A DNA stretch of 64,000 nucleotides, taken from contig NC_134401.1 in NCBI RefSeq assembly GCF_050003625.1, forward strand, positions 90,002,852-90,066,851, read 5' to 3'. Below are positions 1 to 10,994 of the stretch, piece by piece (positions within the stretch are counted from its first letter, which is position 1; each line of letters begins with the position of its first letter). Source of the DNA: Haematobia irritans. Its lineage: Eukaryota > Arthropoda > Insecta > Diptera > Muscidae. A program made the translations under genes and the position numbers. The notes under the pieces were generated by a model. That model did no database searches. It was not told the DNA's origin and worked only from the letters and a program-made list of their open reading frames with translations.

Positions 1-125
1 GTGGCCCTACGTCCCTACAAGACGCTAAATATTAGAAAACCCCTACATATAGGGAATTTCCCCTACGTCTAGCAACATTGATATTGCACCTATGGAGTTA
101 TTATGCCACTAATATTGAGCCCATT
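1..125. repeat. 125-bp direct repeat, first copy
   Basis: Begins GTGGCCCTACGTCCCTACAA and contains CCTACATATAGGGAATTTC. The same sequence recurs at 887-1020 with few changes. The window edge cuts it, so its full extent is unknown. Confidence 0.8.
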
Positions 126-539
126 GTTAAACAAGTAAGTAAAGTAGAAAGTCGGGCGGGGCCGACTATATCATACCCTAAACCACCATTACAGAATTAG
201 TAATCATAAGCATTTGTGGGATAACATATAGGTCTGGGAGATAAACCGCAGTTGCATATTTAAGAAAATGTTACCAGGGAAAATGTTCGGTTTACCCTAC
301 AAGGACAAACAAAGTTCCCTACTTTCCCATACATTCCCAAACAATTTTCCCTACTATATTATTCGTTAAATATAAAAAAATTTTACAAAACAAAAATGGT
401 TCTAAGTACTTTATTATCTTAAAACATGAATATGCAACGTATATAACTTCGAATATAAATTTGTATTACCACCACGGTTGCCACAGTTGGTAGAATTCTA
501 CCCAAATTAGTAATCTTTTTTGTTAAATCTCTATAAAAC

Positions 540-785
540 TAAAATTTTGCAAAAAGTTTTTACAAACAAATTTTTGTGAGAAGTTTTTCTATAGAAAAAA
601 AATTTGACAATAAATTCTATAGAAATAAAATTTTGAGAAAAAATTACACAGAAATAAAATTTTGAGAAAATTTTTTATAGAAATAATATTTTGAAAAAAA
701 TTTCTATAGAAATACAATTTTTACAAAATGTTCTATAGAAATAAAATGTTGACAAAATTTTCTACAGGAATAAAGTTTACCACAC
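540..785. repeat. 29-bp minisatellite, short degenerate array
   Basis: Repeated ATAAAATTTTGAGAAAATTT / TTCTATAGAAAT units, preceded at 470-500 by the GTTGCCACAGTTGGTAGAAT block that also flanks other arrays of this minisatellite. Confidence 0.75.
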
Positions 786-886
786 ATTGTTAAATATCAA
801 GCCTTGCCGGCTTCTAATTTCCTCCTATAGAGCCACCAAAATGTAAAAATTATTACAAATTGTGTTGAGTGCAAATGTCCTACATT

Positions 887-1020
887 GTGGCCCTACGTCC
901 CTACAAGACGCTAAATATTAGAAAAACCCTACATATAGGGAATTTCTCCTACTTCTAGCAACACTGGCTGTGTTGATATTGTACCTACGGAGTTAGTATG
1001 CCACTAATATTGAGCCCATT
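887..1020. repeat. 125-bp direct repeat, second copy
   Basis: Same sequence as the window start, differing by a short insertion (CTGGCTGTG) and scattered changes. It lies inside the H2 element, so duplication or an unrecognised flanking element is involved. Confidence 0.8.
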
Positions 1021-1834
1021 ATTAAAAAAGTTAATTAGTGTGGGTAATAAATAAAAATTTGTAAAAATCGTGCAATATTCTTATGTAAGAGCTACATGTA
1101 CGTATAAATACGATCGGCTAGTACATCAAAATTTGAAATTTGAGTAACATTGGTTAATAAATAAGAGTACTATGGCCAAATTTGGGAAATCGAGCGATAC
1201 ATATATATGGAAGCTATATCTAAATCTGAATCAATTTGCATAATATTTTGCGGATTTGATTAATACCACAAAAGGTTACCTTGTGCAAGATTTGAGTAAG
1301 ATCAGTGAAGAAATGAGGCCTGTATGGTCAAACATAAGGTTATTAGGGGCGAATTTTTCAAAATCGGGTGATACATATATGGGAGCTATATCTACATGTG
1401 AACCGATTTCGATTAAATTTTGCACATATAGTTAGTACTAAGAGGACTGGATCTAGCCAAATTTTAGTAAGATCGGTTAATAAATAAGGGTTCTATGGCC
1501 AAATTTGGGAAAATCGGGCTATACATATATATGGGAGCTATATCTAAATCTGAACCGATTTCGATGATTTTTTGCACATATAGTTAGTGCTATAGAAGAT
1601 TATATTTAGCCAACTTTGAGTAAGATCGGTTGATAAATAAGGGTTTTGTGGCCAAATTTGGGAAAATCGGGCGATACATATATATGAGAGCTATGTCTAA
1701 ATCTGAACCGATTTGGATGAAATTTTGCAGACTAGAAGGGTGACAAAAAAGATTATTTATTGCCAAATACATGGACAGACAGACACCAAGCGCTAGATCG
1801 ACTCAGGAGGTGATTCAGAGTCGATCGGTATATA

Positions 1835-2767
1835 AAGGGTGATTCTTTTGAGGTTAGGATTTTCATGCATTAGTATTTGACAGATCACGTGGGATTTCAG
1901 ACATGGTGTCAAAGAGAAAGATGCTCAGTATGCTTTGACATTTCATCATGAATAGACTTACTAACGAGCAACGCTTGCAAATCATTGAATTTTATTACCA
2001 AGATCAGTGTTCGGTTCGAAATGTGTTTATCGACAAATTTTGTTCAGCGATGAGGCTCATTTCTGGTTGAATGGCTACGTAAATAAGCAAAATTGCCGCA
2101 TTTGGAGTGAAGAGCAACCAGAAGCCGTTCAAGAACTGCCCATGCATCCCGAAAAATGCACTGTTTGGTGTGGTTTGTACGCTGGTGGAATCATTGGACC
2201 GTATTTTTTCAAAGATGCTGTTGGACGCAACGTTACGGTGAATGGCGATCGCTATCGTTCGATGCTAACAAACTTTTTGTTGCCAAAAATGGAAGAACTG
2301 AACTTGGTTGACATGTGGTTTCAACAAGATGGCGCTACATGCCACACAGCTCGCGATTCTATGGCCATTTTGAGGGAAAACTTCGGAGAACAATTCATCT
2401 CAAGAAATGGACCGGTAAGTTGGCCACCAAGATCATGCGATTTGACGCCTTTAGACTATTTTTTGTGGGGCTACGTCAAGTCTAAAGTCTACAGAAATAA
2501 GCCAGCAACTATTCCAGCTTTGGAAGACAACATTTCCGAAGAAATTCGGGCTATTCCGGCCGAAATGCTCGAAAAAGTTGCCCAAAATTGGACTTTCCGA
2601 ATGGACCACCTAAGACGCAGCCGCGGTCAACATTTAAATGAAATTATCTTCAAAAAGTAAATGTCATGGACCAATCTAACGTTTCAAATAAAGAACCGAT
2701 GAGATTTTGCAAATTTTATGCGTTTTTTTTTTAAAAAAAGTTATCAAGCTCTTAACAAATCACCCTT
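1835..2767 (+). mobile_element. Tc1/mariner-type deletion derivative, copy 1
   Basis: Ends AAGGGTGATT / AATCACCCTT, flanked by TA at 1833-1834 and 2768-2769. Removing it restores a normal H2 3' motif (TCGATCGGTATA followed by TTTTATGGGG). It keeps the first 26 transposase codons, then jumps to the catalytic domain. Confidence 0.9.
1948..2660 (+). pseudogene. Internally deleted mariner-type transposase, copy 1
   Basis: The N-terminal piece MNRLTNEQRLQIIEFYY is joined out of frame at 2025/2026 to the catalytic half: YRQILFSDEAHFW (first D), MWFQQDGATCHTA (second D), SCDLTPLDYFLWG (third D). The second and third Asp are separated by 36 residues, longer than the 34 of classical mariner. About 100 or more central residues are missing and the junction shifts the frame, so no active protein is expected. 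The tail HLRRSRGQHLNEIIFKK is intact. Confidence 0.86.
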
Positions 2768-3308
2768 TATTTTATGGGGTCTAAAACCAATACTTATGGT
2801 AGGCACATTTTTTGGCAGATCAAAGTTGTTATACCCTGACCACTATGTGGTTTAGGGTATAAAGATGTAGACGGAGATAGATAACGAAAGATAACGTAAC
2901 ACAGTGAGAGCAAATGTGATTGCATTCATATTTTTCTAATTTAGCCATTCAAACGAATGAACGAGAGCGACAAAGAGTATACATACACGCAAAGAAAAAA
3001 AACGTGTACCGAAAACGTTTTTCTTTTGTTACAGTTTTTTGAATTGCTTCGAAAAGTATACACTTTTATCACCAAAAAAATTCGTTTGTTACAAAATTTT
3101 TATTTCTTCAATAAAAAAAAGTTATTTTTGAACCAACAACACAGTCCATTTCTTTTATATCAAACATTGTTCTTTCCTGACTTTAGGTCTTTAATAAGAC
3201 ACATTTTACAGTTCATAGTAAAAATTTAATATAGTAGAATGTAATGTTGAACATTTTTTCGGAATCTTCCGACCATATCTGGAATATATGTAAAAAAAAA
3301 AAACTTTC

Positions 3309-3380
3309 GTCGAAGCAGGGATCGAACCCACGACCCTTGGCATGCAAGTCGGACGTAGCAACCACTGCTCCACGGTGCCC
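3309..3380 (-). other. tRNA-like module (pseudo-tRNA) in M3
   Basis: On the minus strand it reads GGGCACCGTGGAGCAGTGGT (box A-like) and later GGGTTCGATCCCTGC (box B). The overall length of about 72 nt is tRNA-like, but the acceptor stem does not pair well. It resembles the head of the SINE at 33749-34097. Confidence 0.6.
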
Positions 3381-3483
3381 AACTAATGTATTTTTCTGTT
3401 AAATAAACTTTGTTTATATAAATATAACTTATATGCTATATAAATATAACTTATATGGGTAATTGTCTATTGATGACAATAAC

Positions 3484-3556
3484 GGCTACATAGCTCAGTG
3501 GATAGTGTGTTGGCTTACAAATTGCATAGTCCGCGGTTCGATTCTCCGTCCAGGCG
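3484..3556 (+). other. tRNA-like module (pseudo-tRNA) in M3, opposite strand
   Basis: Reads TAGCTCAGTGGATAGTG (box A) and GCGGTTCGATTCTCC (box B), with TTGGCTTACAA where the anticodon loop would be. Stems are imperfect, so a functional tRNA is unlikely. Related modules lie at 5163 and 35088. Confidence 0.6.
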
Positions 3557-3671
3557 AAAGGTAAAAAAAAATTTCAAATTTATAAAATCGTATAATTTTT
3601 TCTAGATTGTTTGTATTACAGGAAAAGGTGCTAATAACTAAAAAACTTCGTGGAAGTGAGAAAGATGTGAG

Positions 3672-3700
3672 GGAAAATGCAATTAGCTAGAAAAAAAATT
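3672..3700. other. M3/M4 shared core end
   Basis: The segment from TGTATTACAGGAAAAGG through GTGGAAGTGAGAAAGATG (about 3610-3690) recurs in M4 at 5295-5350 and 35190-35240, although the terminal repeats of M3 and M4 differ. Confidence 0.55.
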
Positions 3701-3924
3701 TTTGAGGTAGTCTTTATGAAATTTTTTTACATCCTGGAAAAGAATAAACATTTATCACAAAAAGTATATACTTATCTTCCAAATACACTTCCTTTCAACG
3801 AAAAGCAAATGAGAAACGAACTTTGTTTGTCTAAAATTTCGTTTGGGAGGAAAGAATTATTTTTTTGCGTGTATACACAAGTGTTTGTTGTTTTTTTTTC
3901 TTCTTGAGACATCAAAACGAATTA

Positions 3925-4040
3925 AATTGGGACATTTAAATCTGAAACGATTTGGAGATAACATTTTTACATATTTCTAAAAAATCTCTCGACTTAAAAT
4001 TTAATTCGGCTAACGCTCTGGGAAGAAACACAATGTTAGT
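3925..4040. repeat. H2 internal fragment flanking another H2 copy
   Basis: GACATTTAAATCTGAAACG and GGAAGAAACACAATGTTAGT match the interior of H2 copies at 41400 and 44600. The next H2 element starts immediately after it, so one H2 seems inserted in another. Confidence 0.6.
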
Positions 4041-4158
4041 AAAACAAGTAAGTAAAATCTAAAGTCGAGCGGGGCCGACTATGTCATACCCTCTACTACA
4101 GTGTAGACCAAGATTTTTGGTACCATCTCAAATTTGGACAACATTTTTTACACTTATA

Positions 4159-5535
4159 CACTATTAGAAAAATATGTTTTTTATATGTTCCGATATAAAC
4201 AAAATGTGTTTCGGGCACAATATATTTAAGTGCCAGCATGTAATGTTCCTAAACTAACACTAAACGTTTGGGACACATATGTTAATATGTTAAAATATAT
4301 TATGTTTGGAGCATGAATGTTTCATAAAAATAATATGTGTGAATATAAACATATATAAATTTACAAATTTCGAGTAAACATATATATGTTTACAATTTCT
4401 GTGAAACGGTGAAATGTCGTTTCGGAAAACTGCTTTATGATAAGGCCAAACATTTGATATGCTTAACTTTAAATATTATTTAATTTGAATATTAGAATGA
4501 GTATTCGGAGTAAAGAGAATAGACATTCGGAACCAAGAGCATAGAGATTTGAAAAAAACAGCATGTGTTTTCGCCTTGAGAGGAGAATTTTATGTATGTG
4601 TGGACAAGTGTTTTGTTTATCATTTTGGCATTATGGACACACATTTTTTAACGGCCTTAGAGGTAAAAATGAAATTAAGTACAAAATACGATAAGTTTTA
4701 AAGGCATTTAAAATGGTGTAAAATGCTAGTAAAAAAACGGTTCACGCCTAAATAAATTTATGTGTACATTATAAAATTATTTATGTATGTTTGTACTCTT
4801 CTTTTGTTAGAGTTTTTGATTTTCTTCCAAAATTTCAAACTTTTATACCAAAAACAGTTTTTTGTTATAAAATTTTTATTTTTTGCAATAAAAAAATAAT
4901 ATTTTATTCAAAAGCTATTTCGTTTATATCAAGCACTGTTTCTGACTGTAAATATTTAATAACCCACATTTCGAAGTTTCATTATAAAAATTTAATATAG
5001 TACAAATGTCTACATTGAATCCACGACCCTTTGCATGCAAGGCAGACACGTGGCCAACAAATGTATGTTTCCTTTAAATAATATTATGTTTGCATGGGCT
5101 CGTGGGCGCTGCAAACTATGCTATATAAATATTACTTATAACGATAATTGTCTACTGGTGACTATAACTGCTACGTAGCCCAGTGGATAGTGTGTTGGCT
5201 TACAAACTGTATGGTCCTCGGTTCGATTCTCCGTCAAGGCGAAAGGTAAAATTTAAAAAAATTATAAAATTGAATAATTTCTTCAACATTATTTGTATTA
5301 CAGAAAAAGGTGCCAAGAACTAAAATATTTCGTGGAAGTGAAAATTCGAGTATGTTAGGGAATGAGCACAATCGTGTTTGCGAAAAATTCTTCCAAGCAT
5401 ATAATATTTTTGGGCTCAAAATGCTTCCAAACATATAATATGTTTACATAAAACAAATATATTAATGTTTCGGCAGTATCCAATAATATATGTGCTTGGA
5501 ACATATGTTAGAGAAGCGATTTTTTTTTGAGGATG
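4159..5535. mobile_element. TIR element M4 with ATATGTTTGG motifs and tRNA-like modules
   Basis: Flanked by TA at 4157-4158 and 5536-5537; ends CACTATTAGAAAAA and (inverted) CATCCTCAAAAAAAAATCGC. It is rich in short CATATGTTT/AAACATATG motifs in both orientations. Non-coding, 1377 bp. Confidence 0.68.
5163..5240 (+). other. tRNA-like module in M4
   Basis: TAGCCCAGTGGATAGTG and CTCGGTTCGATTCTCC resemble box A and box B, with GGCTTACAAACTG between. A degenerate minus-strand module (GAATCCACGACCCTTTGC) lies just upstream at 5016-5050, repeating the opposed arrangement seen in M3. Confidence 0.55.
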
Positions 5536-5839
5536 TACAAGCCCTCCAACAATTAAAATTAAAATCGGCTAAAACCTTGGGACGAACCACAATGTTAGTA
5601 ATACAAAATGGGAATGATTAAACCTAAAGCTATATCTAAATTTCATTTAAATTCAATAGCGTTCGTCCTTGTGCCCAAAAACACCCTATAGCAAATTTCA
5701 TCAAAGTCGGTTAACAATTCCGGCCTGAATCCTGCGAACAATAAATACATGGACAGACGGGCGGACGCCAAGGGCTAGATCGACTCAGGAGGTGATTTTG
5801 AGTCGATCGGTATATATTTCATGATTTAGGGTATAAAAA

Positions 5840-6366
5840 AAACATACACACACAGACAAATTCGTTTTATTAGTATTTTTATATTATTTTTACATTCTTT
5901 AAAACACGTCAAAATTTATCACAAAATTTTATTTTATTTATTCTTTGAATCTTCCTAGTACATTAAAACACATATGTCTTACAACTTTGCACTAGAATCA
6001 TTTTTGTTAAATAGTTCTTAGGGGAGAGTTATAAGAGCGGAAAGCAAATATAGAAATATAATAAAATAAAATTAAAAACTATACAAATAAATATTAAAAT
6101 AACAATATTAAACATTTTGAAAACATACAATTTTGATATATAATAAAAAATTAAATGTAGATTTAAATAAATAGAAATATTAAATATTACAATATTACTG
6201 CAATAACATTTCATTATTTTAATTGTTATTTAAATAAAAATTAACTAAATGACGTTTAAATTTTCCGGTGTTGTGGATGGTTTGGATATCATTATCACAA
6301 ATAAGTATTAAAATAACAATATTAAATATTTTGAAAACATACAATTTTGATTCATAATAAATAATA
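5840..6366. other. AT-rich non-coding stretch
   Basis: Contains a duplicated segment (AATATTAAACATTTTGAAAA near 6105 and a close copy near 6325) but no recognised gene. Long AT-rich runs only. Confidence 0.5.
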
Positions 6367-7560
6367 ACAAGTATATACGGCCGTAAGTTCGGCCAGGTAG
6401 AATCTTATGTACCCTCCACCATGGATTGCGTAGAAACTTCTACGAAAGACTGTCATCCACAAATTTCAACTCACTCGGATGCAATTTGCTCCTCCAAGAG
6501 GCTCCAAAACCAAATCTCGGGATCGGTTAATATGGGGGCTATAAATGATTATGGACTGATATGGACCACTTTTGGCATGGTTGTTAAATATCATATACTA
6601 CAACCACGTACTAAATTTCAACCAGATCGGCTGAATTTTGCTTCTTCAAAAAACACCGGAGGTCAAATCTGGCGATCGGTTTATATGGGAGCTATATATA
6701 ATTATGGACTGATAGGAATCAATTCCTGCATGGTTGGTCGATACCATATACTAACATCACGTACCAAATTTCAACCGAATGGGAAGAATTTTGTTCTTCC
6801 AAGATGCTCCGGAGGTCAAATCTGGGAATCGGTTTATATGGGGCCTATATATATTTATGGACCGATATCGACCAATTTTTGCATGGGTGTTTGAGGCCAT
6901 ATATTAACATCACGTACCAAATTTGAACTGAATCAGATGAATTTTGGTCTTCCAAGAGGCTCCGGAGGTCAAATCTGGTGATCGGTTTATATGGCGGCTA
7001 TATATAATTATTGACCGATGTGGACCATTTTTTGCATGGTCTTTAGAGACTATATACTAACACCATGTACCAAATTTCAGCCGGATCGGATGAAATTTGT
7101 TTCTCTTAGAGGCTCTGCAAGCCAAATCGGGGGATCGGTTTATATGGGGGCTATATATAATTATGGACCGATGTGAACCAATTTTTACATGGTTGTTAGA
7201 GACCATATACTAACACCATGTACCAAATTTCAGCCGGACGGATGAAATTTGCTTCTCTTAGAGGCCTCGCAAGCCAAATTTGTGGGTCCGTTTATATGGG
7301 GGCTACACGTAAAAGTCGACCGATATGGCCCATTTGCAATACCATCCGACCTACATCAATAACAACTACTTGTGCCAAGTTTCAAGTCGATAGCTCGTTT
7401 CGTTCGGAAGTTAACGTGATTTCAACAGACGGACGGACGGACGGACATGCTCAGATCGACTCAGAATTTCACCACGACCCAGAATATATATACTTTATGG
7501 GGTCTCAGATCTATATTTCGATGTGTTATAAAGGGGGTATATCCTATGGTGGAGGGTATA
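6367..7560 (+). mobile_element. H1 Helentron/DINE-like element, copy 1
   Basis: Starts ACAAGTATATACGGCCGTAA, then GTACCCTCCACCATGG. Five to six 153-bp repeats with TATATGGGGGCTATATATAA follow. The tail GTCGATAGCTCGTTTCG, the tract ACGGACGGACGGACGGACA, and a 3' hairpin ending CCTATGGTGGAGGGTATA complete it. The 3' hairpin repeats the 5' TACCCTCCACCAT inverted. Confidence 0.75.
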
Positions 7561-7565
7561 ATAAA

Positions 7566-9104
7566 ACAAGTATATACGGCCGTAAGTTCGGCCAGGCCGA
7601 ACCCTCCATCATGGATTGCGTAGAAACTTCTTCTAAACACTGCCATCCACAATCGAATTACTTAAGTTGCGGTAACGCTTGCCGATGGCAAGGTATCTTA
7701 AAACTTCCTAACACCATCTTCTAAATTGTATGTAAGTCCATACGTGGTATATATTAAATCAAAAAAGATTGATCCAATACGTATATAATTCAGTTTGACA
7801 AAGTAGACATAAAATTTTGACAACATTTTCTACAGAAATAAAATTTTAACACAATTTTCTATACAAATAAAATTTTCACAAAATTTTTTATAGAAATAAA
7901 AATTTTGACAAAATTTTCTATAGAAAGAAAATTTTGACAAAAATTTCTACAGAAATAAAATTTAAAATTTTTTTTTTATAGAAATAAGCTTTTGAAAAAA
8001 TATTCTATAGAAATAAAATCTTGGTAGATTATTTTTGGCTCGTGTGGCAACCATGATTATGAACCGAATAAAATTTGAACAAAATTTTCTATAGAAATAA
8101 AATTTTGACAAAATTTTCTATAGAAACAAAATTTTCGTAGATTATTTTTGGCTCTAGTGGCAACCATGAGTATGAACCGATATGGACCAATTTTTGTGTG
8201 ATTGGACCTATTTTGGTATGGTTGTTAGCGACCATATACTAACACCACGTTCCTTATTTGAACCGGATCGGATGAATTTTGCTCCTCCAAGAGGCTCCGG
8301 AGGTCAAATCTGGAGAACGTTTTATATGGGGGCTATATATAATTATGGACCGATATGGACCAATTCTGGCACGGTTGTTAAAGATCATATACTAACACCA
8401 TGTTCAAAATTACAACCGGATTGGATGAAATTTGCTTCTCTTGGAGACTTCGCAAGCCAAATCTGGGGATCGGCTTATATGGGGGCTATATATAATTATG
8501 AACCGATGTGGACCAATTTTTGCATCGTTGTTAGAAACCATATAACAATATCATGTACCAAATTTCAGGCGGATCGGATGAAATTTGCTTCTCTTTGAGG
8601 CTCCGCAACGCAAATCTGGGGATCGGTTTATATTGGCGCTATATATAATTATGGACCGATGTGGACCAATTTTTGCATGGTTGTTAGAGACCCTATACCA
8701 ATACCATGTACCAAATTTCAGCCGGATCGGATACCAACACCATATACCAAATTTCAGCCGGATCGGATGAAATATGGTTCTGTTAGAGGCTCCACAAGCC
8801 AAATCTGAGGGTCCCTTTATATGGGGGCTATACGTAAAAGTGGACCGATATGGTCCATTTTCAATACCATCCGACCTACATCGATAACAACTACTTGTGC
8901 CAAGTTTCAAGTCGATAGCTTGTTTCGTTCGGAAGTTAGCGTGATTTCAACAGACGGACGGACGGACGGACATGCTTAGATCGACTCAGAATTTCACCAC
9001 GACACAGAATATATATACTTTATGGGGTCTTAGAGCAATATTTCGATGTGTTACAAACGGAATGACAAAGTTAATATACCCCCATCCTATGATGGAGGGT
9101 ATAA
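7566..9104 (+). mobile_element. H1 Helentron/DINE-like element, copy 2 (head-to-tail with copy 1)
   Basis: Begins 5 bp after copy 1 ends. It has the 29-bp minisatellite (7797-8130) between its 5' part and its 153-bp repeats, then the (GTCY)n tract at about 8951 and a hairpin ending CCTATGATGGAGGGTATAAA. It abuts LINE A. Confidence 0.75.
7797..8130. repeat. 29-bp minisatellite inside H1 copy 2
   Basis: About ten units of ATAAAATTTTGACAAAATTT / TCTATAGAA, interrupted by GGTAGATTATTTTTGGCTCG. The same block sits at the same place in H1 copies at 16499 and 32680. Confidence 0.8.
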
Positions 9105-9121
9105 AAAGGGTATAATTATGT

Positions 9122-9760
9122 TCCCTCAAAACTTGCCACTCAGATATCTTATCATTCAGTTCCGGAGAGGTCAACGTGACGTCCAAAACCTCTTGCGTGT
9201 TTTTAGTGACAAAGGTTGGGACATCTCCCTTGTTGCAAACTACCAGATTAGTACGCAAAATAAACTCTATTAGCGACTCTCCCCTTGCATTAGTATCACT
9301 ACTTCCCCAAATACTATGATGTGCATTTGCATCGCATCCCATAATGAGTTTTGTCTTTGTTTTTAGTGACTCCTCAACTAAGGTCTTAACGGCACAGGGT
9401 GGCATCTCCCTATCATGTCCCATATAGACCGGAGATATCCAATATTTGGATATCTCTAGACTGGCTACGACAGTGTCTGCATTGCTTAATGAAGGAAGTA
9501 GAAACAAGTTTAGTTCGTTTTTAGCAATTATAAACGCTCGATTCATATCGTTACCGGTATTATGCAAAAGTTTGAAACCCGGAGTGCTTAATTCACAGAT
9601 CTTGTACTTATATATGTATGGTTCTTGAATAAGAACTATATCTATGTCTCCTTTCATCAGGAGAACTTTTAAGGCAGCACAAGCGGCCTTACAATGGTGA
9701 AGATTTATCTGGAGGAACCGTAGAACCATCCAAATTTTCAACCACATCAGCCGCTTCAAT
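9122..9760 (-). pseudogene. LINE A ORF2 endonuclease fragment
   Basis: INLHHCKAACAALKVLL, LIQEPYIYKYKI and MGCDANAHHSIWGSSDTNAR are the apurinic-like endonuclease motifs of Jockey/I/R1-group LINEs. The frame ends at WQVLREHN, where similarity gives way to H1 sequence. Confidence 0.78.
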
Positions 9761-10915
9761 TGAGTCATCAAGGGCTTCCTCTTTACAGATCTCGGTGACT
9801 CTCGCAACAATCCGCGGTTCAGCTTTGGTGAGGTTTGAGCCTGTAGAAACTTCCCGCATATGATTTTCGCCATATTCTGCAGGTTTTATGTCTCCTTCGG
9901 CTTCGCTAGGAGATTTTTTCACTGCTAACTCTGCCGGAGGCTTGTCCGTTTCAAAATCCTTTGGCTGATCGCTTTTGTATACCTTCATATGGATATCATG
10001 AAAGCCATAACTTACACGTCCTTGGGTCTGGGCTAAATGTGGCAGCGACTCTATGTTTAATATAAACACCGCATGTCGTCTTGGTCCATCCACCTCATCC
10101 AAACGACCAACCTTCCAATCGGCGGTTGGAAGATCTGGGTTACATTCTTTTAGTCTCTCTAGTATTGACTCAGGATCAGGAGGGTTTGCAGGCTCTTGGT
10201 TTAGCCGGTATGTCTTTTTTTATGGACTAACTCCAAAGCGGCACCTTCTCAAACTTCACCAATTAGCATAAATGCATCGTCCTTGATACCATCCAGCATC
10301 TTGCCGTCGAGGACTTGGTCCGGGAAACTTTTTTCGCACCTCTGAGTAGACACCAGAAATCTCGTTCTCAATTTCCCCCCATTTTTGCTTTGGAACCATA
10401 CCGTCCAATGCTCCTTTATTAATGATAGCCATCACAAGGCTGTCTTTTGCAACTGAGGCAAACGATCTTTGATCCCGTTTAGAGGATGGCAGCTCATCCG
10501 GTGATCGTTCCCTTTTTCCAACTTCAAGCATTCCTTGTGCCCATTTTAAGGAATCGCTTTGCTTAGCCGACAACGTACTTGGGTCGACTGACCCTAATTT
10601 CTTTAGGATAAACAAAGCATTTCTTCGTTCCTTGAATCTCTTTCGAGAGGGATTGCCTCCTTTTGATGTCGTCACCTTAGAAAATGTTCGACTTGCCAAA
10701 GTGTCACCGCCAGTCGACACGTCTACAGGTCGACTAATGGGGTCTGACTCTTGGTCGCTGCCCAAATTAATAACTTCAGTCGTTACCCGTCCACTGGGCC
10801 TGAAGTTAGCAACCCAGTCGATGACTCTGAATTTCGCTGCATGGTGGTTTATTACCACACGTGAAATTCGTAATACGTACTTATTACAATGAAATACTCC
10901 GCTATTAGAAAACAC
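9689..10915 (-). pseudogene. LINE A ORF1 (DUF4780-like), broken
   Basis: Reads RRNALFILKKLGSVDPSTLS, then SFASVAKDSLVMAIINKGAL (10915-10256). In another frame it continues LDEVDGPRRHAVFILNIESL and VSYGFHDIHMKVYKSD (10102-9689). Deletions relative to LINE B around 10200-10270 break the frame. ORF1 proteins of this kind bind element RNA; the domain type is named from family knowledge. Confidence 0.75.
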
Positions 10916-10994
10916 GTCCGTTCAGTTCGACGGTTGAATAATGAATCTCTACGCATTTAGTTCAGTGTTTTCCCAATATGAATTTTCTTCTCTT

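Larger units (their letters stand above)
133..2862 (+). mobile_element. H2 Helentron/DINE-like element with nested mariner copy 1
   Basis: The 5' end (ACAAGTAAGTAAAG, GGGCGGGGCCGACTATATC) carries the 14-bp motif ATACCCTAAACCAC. The 3' hairpin at 2829-2862 repeats it inverted (GTGGTTTAGGGTAT). Central repeats of about 150-174 bp with CTATATCTAAATCTGAACC run from 1196 to 1730. Non-coding; the class is inferred from architecture. Confidence 0.68.
2986..3871. mobile_element. TIR element M3 (CACGCAAA ends, TA duplication)
   Basis: Left end TA|CACGCAAAGAAAA, right end TTTTTTTGCGTG|TA. 886 bp without a transposase. It carries two tRNA-like modules in opposite orientation and the core TGTATTACAGGAAAAGGTGC shared with M4 elements. 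Confidence 0.75.
4044..5839 (+). mobile_element. H2 Helentron/DINE-like element with nested M4
   Basis: 5' end ACAAGTAAGTAAAATC and GCGGGGCCGACTATGTC; 3' region GACTCAGGAGGTGATTTTGA, then a truncated hairpin. A (GTCY)-type tract ACAGACGGGCGGACG lies near 5752. Interrupted by the TIR element 4159-5535. Confidence 0.65.
9108..10936 (-). mobile_element. LINE A (DUF4780-type ORF1 plus endonuclease), truncated
   Basis: Non-LTR retrotransposon on the minus strand, from the 5' end shared with LINE B (AACCGTCGAAC at 10930) to the endonuclease domain, where it stops against H1 copy 2. No reverse transcriptase remains. Confidence 0.8.

Noticed and set aside
3484..3556. Functional tRNA gene
   Set aside because: Box A and B are recognisable but the acceptor and T stems pair poorly, and the module lies in a repeated TIR element.
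3677..3907. Short open frames in M3 and M4
   Set aside because: Low-complexity Phe/Lys-rich translations of AT-rich TIR elements without conserved motifs.
6421..6894. Open frames with repeated [18 protein letters not shown]
   Set aside because: They are H1 153-bp repeats read in frame (153 is a multiple of 3); stops occur in other copies.
8986..9873. A single 295-codon gene
   Set aside because: It fuses the LINE A endonuclease with H1 3' sequence; the H1 part ([17 protein letters not shown]) is repeat translation.
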